DNA of 64,000 nt, from the NCBI GenBank assembly GCA_029891385.1, contig CM057224.1, forward strand, positions 8,184,001 through 8,248,000, given 5' to 3'. Below, piece by piece: positions 57,882 to 64,000 of this stretch. The notes below the pieces were generated by a model. It was not told the origin of the DNA. It saw only the letters and a program-made list of their open reading frames with translations, and did no database searches. Both the position numbers and the translations under genes were made by a program. How positions within the stretch are numbered: the first letter of the stretch is position 1; each line of letters starts with the position of its first letter. Source of the stretch: Erythroxylum novogranatense. Taxonomy: Eukaryota > Streptophyta > Magnoliopsida > Malpighiales > Erythroxylaceae.

Positions 57882-60630
57882 AAAGCCTCATGATCGAGGA
57901 TAGGTGCGAAAAGGAAAAAGGTGGTCAAAGATCAAATGAGATTGAAGTGTCTTTAGCGTAAGTGACTAAGTGGTAAATTAATGTAATACTGTAAATGGTA
58001 TGTACCTCAATGAACGGTATCAAAAAGAGATGCTTTGGTTATGTGGATTATGGTATAGATTGATCGTCACAGGACATTGTGAATAATTGAAATCGATAAG
58101 AAATGTGACGACGGTTGATGATTAGGAATTGAAAGAAGAATTTCCCTGAATTGAATTAAGTTGATTAGATGATTAAAATTGAAAAGTTTAGAAATGAAAG
58201 GACAAATTGGAGAAAAATGTGAAATAAATGAAAAGTCGCTTTTAGAGAGGAAAAAATAGAATAAGTTATTAAGAAAGTATGTGTTACGATAATGTAAAGA
58301 GTTTGATTGTGTAATAGGAGTATTGAGCAAGAAAAGGATATCGGTTGTGATTTGAGGAGAATATCGGTCGATATATTTTGTGTGAATATCGGAAAGTATA
58401 AAGTGGTTTTGAAAATTTTGTTTGAAATGATAGTGAATAAATTGAAATATGTGGAGAATCCAGTGTAAAAGAATGTGTCAAAATATATTTGATGAAATGG
58501 AGAAAGATCGTGAGAAAATTTGTTCCTCATTGGAGACAACCGATAATTAGGAAATGATATAAATTGATTATTGATATGAAGAGTCATTATGCTACTGAAG
58601 AGCAACATATCTTACTTGTGTTTAGAGTGAAATGTTTAAATTGTGTTCAAAGTGGATGATGATCGATTGAATACATTTGAAAAGTGAATAAGAGAAATTG
58701 GCACAGTTGAGGAAATTGTTTGACATGTAAGTTTTATAAGAGTGAATTTGATCTTGGTAGAATAATTAGTGGATGAATTATTATTATTCGAACATGGTAT
58801 TGGGAGATTAAATGCAAATAGAGGCAGTGATAAATGTGAAATTGTAAAGGATAAGTATATAAAGAATTTGGAGTTATAATAGGATTGATTGTATACTGGA
58901 TACATCCAGAAATTGGTAAAGGTCTTCTGACTGTAAATGATAAGGAAAGTGTTAAAAGGAAAATATGTGAAGTGTATGACAAATGATTGTAAGAAGAGAT
59001 ACTTAGAGAAATGTTCAATTCGAGTATTGATCGTATCAATTGAATTGGTGTTATAATATGAAATGAATTGTAAAGATGATAATGTGATCTATTGGAAAAA
59101 TGTAAAGAGATTCTATGTGTATGGAGATCAGTATAAGCTTATGGGCTGCATTGGTATTTGATGACTTAAAAATCTATTGTATTGAATAGTGTATTGGAAA
59201 GTGTTGTGAAAAGTTTGGAGATTCTATTTGTACAAAAAATGTTTTGGATGAATATGCGTTTGTAAAGTAATAATGATTAAGTTATATGAGTAAATTGGGA
59301 AAAAGGATTATGTGTTCCAATGTTTCCGAATTTTGATAAGGAAGCAAATAATTAGATGATAAGATTATGAAACTAGATGAAAGATTATATGTAAACTGTC
59401 GAGTTGGTAAAGTGTAAAAAGGAACGTATTAGCAATTGGGGATTCCACATCAAGTGTGCAGAGGTGTATTGAAAGCATGGCAAAATCCGAATCGAGAATT
59501 TTGAATAGTGGATAGTATCGAGAAATGTGTGAATAGATTAGCTGTAAAGAAAATGAGTAATGTGACTGGATTAGGAAATTTGAGTAAAACTCATGAAAGG
59601 AATTGTAAGTGTATTAAAAGTGTAACAGAAAGTAAAATGTGACGTTGAAAGATTATGAGTATGTTTGACCTATATGGTTGACTGTGTGTTATCAGTGTGA
59701 AACTAATATAGGTTTGGAGTTCATAAGATTATGAGATTGATGCATAGATAAGATTGATTGTGTTTCATTGGAGATATCATTTGAAAAGTGTATGAAAGGT
59801 CTTATATCTAAAAGGAGTTGTTCATTGGATAGTAAAATGATCGGGACCTAATATAATTAGAGGCCCTGGATGATTTAAGTTAAGATTGACAGGTGTTTGA
59901 ATCAGTAATATGGTTTAAGAAATTCAAGTTGATGAGAATGAATTAAATTAATGATTACCGAAACTGTTGAAACCTGATGAGATTAGAAATTGGCATTGGA
60001 GAGATGCAATATGTTAAACGATACAGAGAATGTTTCTAAATGTGTCACCTTGGCCAATCTATGTATTGATTGAGATAACAGGTAAATGGGAAATGAAATT
60101 TGTTATTAGGGGCCTCGATGTGACCGTGTTGTGAATCGATTTATGGATTGACAAGTCAGTGGTAACCTAAAAGATAAATGGATTTGTAAAGTGTTATATG
60201 GACAGAAATAGGAAATATTGATATGATCGGATGTGTGTAGCATTGGTATTGGATATAAAGAATTACGAGTAATCAAAAAGAAATCGTTAAACAGTATAGA
60301 GTTTGAGAAAGGAAAAAGAGGTAAGTAAGCAGTTGTAGTGTGATTAAAATAGCAAGTCCGTCTAAAATCCTAAAAGATGATTCGGATCCCAAAATGTTAC
60401 AAAGACTGAATTGGAAAATATTGTTAGGATCCGATATATGTGTTATCGATTTTGGAAGTGATAAATTGTGTGTAAAAGGGCAATATAGGGTTAAGAAAGA
60501 TTTGACAGAAATTATTCGTATAGCGAAATAAGTGGAAATCAGAGAATCAATGATCGAAAAGACTCCCCTAACTTGGTGATAAATCGTATATGAAATTTTG
60601 AGGACGAAATTTTTATTAGGAGGGGAGAAT

Positions 60631-63600
60631 TGTAATATCCCGTTATCGGAGTCACGGGTAGATTGGTAATTTGGATCGGGTTAGGATTTGGTACAGGCAA
60701 AGTGTTGCATTGCACATGCATTACAGTTTTGATAGTCATTGATAAATGATTATTGACTGCATAAGTATATATATATGTACATACATATATGACAATTCCC
60801 AACTTGATTATGAAATTGGAAATTGGTTATAATTGGTCCGATGAGAATTGGCTTAATTGTGCAATTGGGAATTTATCAAAATTGTACATATGAGAATTGG
60901 TTTGTGAAAATTGGATATTTAGTAAGTGTATAATTGGGTTTTGAATATGAAATTGGAATGAAATGGATTATAGAGAAAGGGAAATTGGAAATTGAGTATA
61001 GGAATGAGTATTTCCTAATTTTGTGAATTTATGAGAATTTTTTCAGAATTTTTAGAGTTTTGGATCCGGACCAGAAAATTTGGCTAAGGGACTGATTAAT
61101 GTGATTCCGGGTCCGAGATTGATTGACAAATAATATGAAATAAATTGAATTATGATTTTGAGAATTTTTGGTTATGAGTAGCGCGAAATTGGGAGTAAAA
61201 TAGAATAAGAATCGGACGTGTTAGACCCTAAGAATTGGACATGAAGTGGAGGATCTCATATATATATATATGTATAAGCTTAAGGTAAGCTTATTTCTTC
61301 ATTTTCTCTTCGCCTTCGTCGACGGTCGTGGGTGTGAGAAATCGTGGATTTGGAGTTGTTTGACGGATTTTCGACGGATTGATAACTTAATCAAGTAAGT
61401 TCATATGTGTTTATGTTGTTTGATCATAGATTTGAGTAAGAAATTGTTTAGAAAGTTGGAAAATGTCGATGATAGGGTTTCGTGGGTTTTGATTTGGGTT
61501 TTTGATGGAAAATGATTTAAATGATGATCTGAGGTTAGAAATGAGTAGTATGTAGTGAATTAAGTTGATTGGAAGCGTTTTAGACCAAAAGAAACGGATT
61601 TGATAAGTCGAAAATCTGGAAAATCTGGGTTTTCTGGGCGTGTTCGTCGTTGCGCTTGCATGGTATATGAAGAACACGCCTTGCGAGCAGATCGCCAAGA
61701 CGCCGACGACGCGTGGAAGCGCTGGCATGAGGAAAAAAGGAGTCGTCGTCGACGACGTGCGTGAGCGTCTGTACTGACGAAAGCGATCTGTGATTCGCAT
61801 GAAGCAAGACCTTGTGATCTTGCCATGCATAACGCGACAAAATGGAAGCTCATAGTGGCGAGGATGCTTCAAAATGAATTTGAGGTTTTGAGGAAATTAA
61901 TGATTCAATTGAATATGTATTGATTTCAAATTAGAGATTATGAAATTGGGAATTCAATTTCAATTTTAGAGATTTGAGTTTGAAATTTATGAATAGCAAA
62001 GGAATAGTGAATTAAATTCGATTTCTTGATAATCCTATGAATTGAATTTTTTTAGAATAGAAAATTGCAATTCAGAAGAAATGATTAAAGGATTATAAGG
62101 TGATTGTTACAAGTAATGGGTTTAAGGTTGATTTCAAATAATTGGTTTCTAGAAATTAATTGGAATTTGGAGACTACTGAATATTGAACTGGTAAGAATG
62201 GAAATTGAATTTGAATCGATGATTATCGGGATCAAATGACAAATGATTAGTGAATATGATTTTAATTGAAATGTGATTATAGACTATGGAAATTGGTAAA
62301 TTGGTTTATTATAATTGAAAGTGTTATGGATTAGTAAGAGAGTGATCAAATTGAGGAATTGGAATTGGATTGGGAATGTCATAACATGTATAGTATTTAT
62401 CGTATTTGTTAAATATGTATTATTGAATTGATATTGGCCAAAATGGTAATGTGAATTATTTGAATTGACATAGAGGTTCCGATGGATCGACACTCCACGG
62501 ACAATATTGGGACTTCAGTCAGAGTTTCGGAAGTGCGGTGAAGTAACCTAGTTGGTTTCTCAACCTTATGTGTTTATTAATCATATGCATTGATTGCCAT
62601 GAGGAAGCAAGGATGGATATATGTGATTGAGTTATTTGATTGATTTCGAACCATGGGTGTTCGAAATATTGGATTGTGATATTGAAGTGCAAATGTGAAT
62701 AAGTATGTGTAAATGCATGAGTAAATTGGATTGTAAATGTGTTAATGAAATGAAATGTAAAAGCATAGGAATGAAATACCGGACTAAAAGTCCGAGGACA
62801 TTGGGAAATGATCGGAAATAGTAATTAATTGAAAATGGAAATAAAAATGCAATAATTGGAAATTGAAAGTGACATGTGCATTCATGCATAGTAAATGATC
62901 GATGATAGTAGTTGTGACCGGTGGTACCAACGTATGCAGAGCCACGAGCTCAATACCTTTATGCCCGTCCATCGGGCTTTCAGGGCACATCATGCCCAAT
63001 GTATATGATAGAGCTTTAAGCTCAACACACAGGACCTCAGGTCCAACGACTGATAGAGCCTTAGGCTCACCGCAGGGCATATCAAGCCCAACGATTTCAG
63101 AGCCACTCGCTCAACGTAAATGATCAAAGTAGCAGTCACAACAACGAAACGAAAATTGAAAGTGTCTCATGGGCATTGCATATGTATATAACTGACTGAA
63201 AATGTAAATTGACTGTGAATGACTGTGAAATGTGAATAAGGAAATTGCATGTGATGTTACTGTAAGTGCTACTGTGTGTTATGTGTATATGATTGTGAAT
63301 GCATGAGTTGGGTGAACCATCGATGATGGTTTCACCGAGTTCGCAAACTCACCCAACATTGCATCTATTTTTCAGAAGTGAAGAGTACCCCGTTAGACAC
63401 ACGGGAGTATGTCTACCGCTAGCAAGGCAGAGTATCGGGTCGGGATCAGTGTCGTCACATCTGCATTAGATTAGTGAATTGTTTCAGTGGGCCCCTTTTG
63501 ATTTATGTGTACTTGTATGGTATAACTGAAATTGGTTTATAATTGAAATTGTTTTGTAATTGCAAATGTTTTGTTATAATTGGGCCAAATCATTATTGTT

Positions 63601-63751
63601 TTGCGCACTCAACTGTTTTCGTAAGAAAAGAAAAATGTCATATCGAGTTTTAAAAAGTAGTGACTGTTCTAGTACGCCACCATCGCGAGTCACGGGCTCG
63701 GATATCACCGTCGATATCGGGTTCGGGTCTCGTCGGGTGTGGGGTGCTACA
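60631..63751 (+). repeat. C 3' LTR
   Basis: TGTAATATCCCG to GGTGCTACA. The donor-like site reads GCGGTGAAGTAACC (62535) where the 5' copy has GCAGGTGAGTAACC. TTTTTCAG ends at 63375. Confidence 0.95.
61640..61870 (+). other. CpG block, C 3' LTR, scrambled
   Basis: The position matches 55305-55540 but the sequence differs much more than the flanks (for example GTCGTCGTCGACGACG replaces the GCGTCGCGACGACGC region). The surrounding LTR is nearly identical. Confidence 0.7.
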
Positions 63752-63756
63752 ATGAT

Positions 63757-64000
63757 AGTAAATGGCCTTGGGAGATCATGATAAATCATAATTCATGCAT
63801 TTCATTTATATCAAAACGATGTTCTTACAATGCTTTAGTAGGCATTTCAAGCCTATTACAATTCAAATCAAAATACATCTGTTTTCTCAAAATGCAACCT
63901 AAAGCATTCATTACAAAAACATGAAATACATGGGCAAAACACTAAGATCTTGGAGTATGCCTTGATCTCATTCTTCGAGATCCAGATCTTCACTGGAGAT
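63757..64000. other. Right flank of element C, unresolved
   Basis: AT-rich sequence that presumably continues F. No gene is seen. It ends inside the window edge. Confidence 0.4.

Larger units (their letters stand above)
57412..60630 (+). other. C interior, non-coding
   Basis: About 3.2 kb, A/G-rich with many short frames and no conserved retroelement domain. The longest plus-strand ATG frame (60340-60531, MIKIASPSKILKDDSD) has no recognised motif. A PBS lies at 57416, a tRNA fragment at 57832 and a purine tract at the end. Confidence 0.75.
54292..63751 (+). mobile_element. C: LARD-type non-coding LTR retrotransposon
   Basis: 9460 bp with 3.1-kb LTRs (54292-57411 and 60631-63751) and the perfect TSD ATGAT (54287-54291 and 63752-63756). 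It has a PBS-like TGGTATCGAGCCC, a polypurine tract TTAGGAGGGGAGAA and the FEDEIF-like sequence that usually ends chromovirus pol. The 3.2-kb interior has no recognisable gag or pol on any frame. The LTR is related to that of A, so an A-like element may supply proteins in trans (inference). It carries a 5' fragment of initiator tRNA-Met. Confidence 0.9.

Noticed and set aside
57832..57905. Functional initiator tRNA-Met gene or tRNA-derived SINE
   Set aside because: The T arm, B box and acceptor 3' strand are missing, and there is no SINE body, poly(A) or TSD around it.

Overview
The window comes from a eudicot plant nuclear genome. It is almost entirely a transposon graveyard, with one cellular gene at the left edge (minus strand). 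The plant assignment rests on Tekay/Del-type Ty3/gypsy chromoviruses primed by initiator tRNA-Met, a plant L1-type LINE with a DUF4283-like ORF1 and a terminal RNase H domain, a SAG12-type papain protease pseudogene, and a plant initiator tRNA-Met sequence. I found no bacterial-type genes, CRISPR arrays, rRNA or complete tRNA genes. All LTR and target-site-duplication (TSD) boundaries below were read by eye.

Layout. 1-461: proline-rich N-terminus of a gene on the minus strand, perhaps RBM25-like. 462-1957: its 5' flank, an AT-rich TTA microsatellite and a MITE-like element. 1958-11900: a papain-family protease pseudogene (-), split by E1, a full-length Tekay-type retrotransposon (2300-11745, +, TSD TTTTA). 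12216-12744: a Mutator-type MITE with a 9-bp TSD. 12754-15441: AT-rich DNA with no gene. 15460-45931: an L1-type LINE (+) whose 18-bp TSDs lie about 30 kb apart, because element A (Ty3/gypsy, -, 21284-45865) inserted into it. A was itself hit by element B (26376-38303, +, TSD ATTAG) and by a solo LTR, S1 (39868-42472, TSD AGACC). From 46631: a small non-autonomous LTR element D. Its second LTR holds a 4.5-kb solo LTR, S2 (48150-52688, -, TSD GGTAC). Then degenerate LTR DNA F with a GTCGAC minisatellite. 54292-63751: C, a non-coding LARD-type element (TSD ATGAT). It carries a 50-nt piece of initiator tRNA-Met. The window ends in unresolved flank.

None of the mobile elements looks able to move by itself: every gag-pol or LINE reading frame contains stops or frameshifts. 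E1 is the best preserved. A and C have related LTRs, so A-like elements may have supplied proteins in trans to C (inference).

Three cross-element signals stand out. First, ten LTRs of six families share a GT...AG layout that resembles a leader intron. In most families it ends with a short hairpin and an ACTCACCC core just before the putative acceptor. Second, the LTRs of E1, A and C share a CpG-dense block of 10-bp palindromes that varies faster than its surroundings. Third, differences between paired copies cluster at CHG trinucleotides in a repeated, non-random way (for example CAGCTG versus CGAGAT). This suggests systematic consensus errors at methylated CHG sites, so many 'frameshifts' here, above all in B, may be technical.
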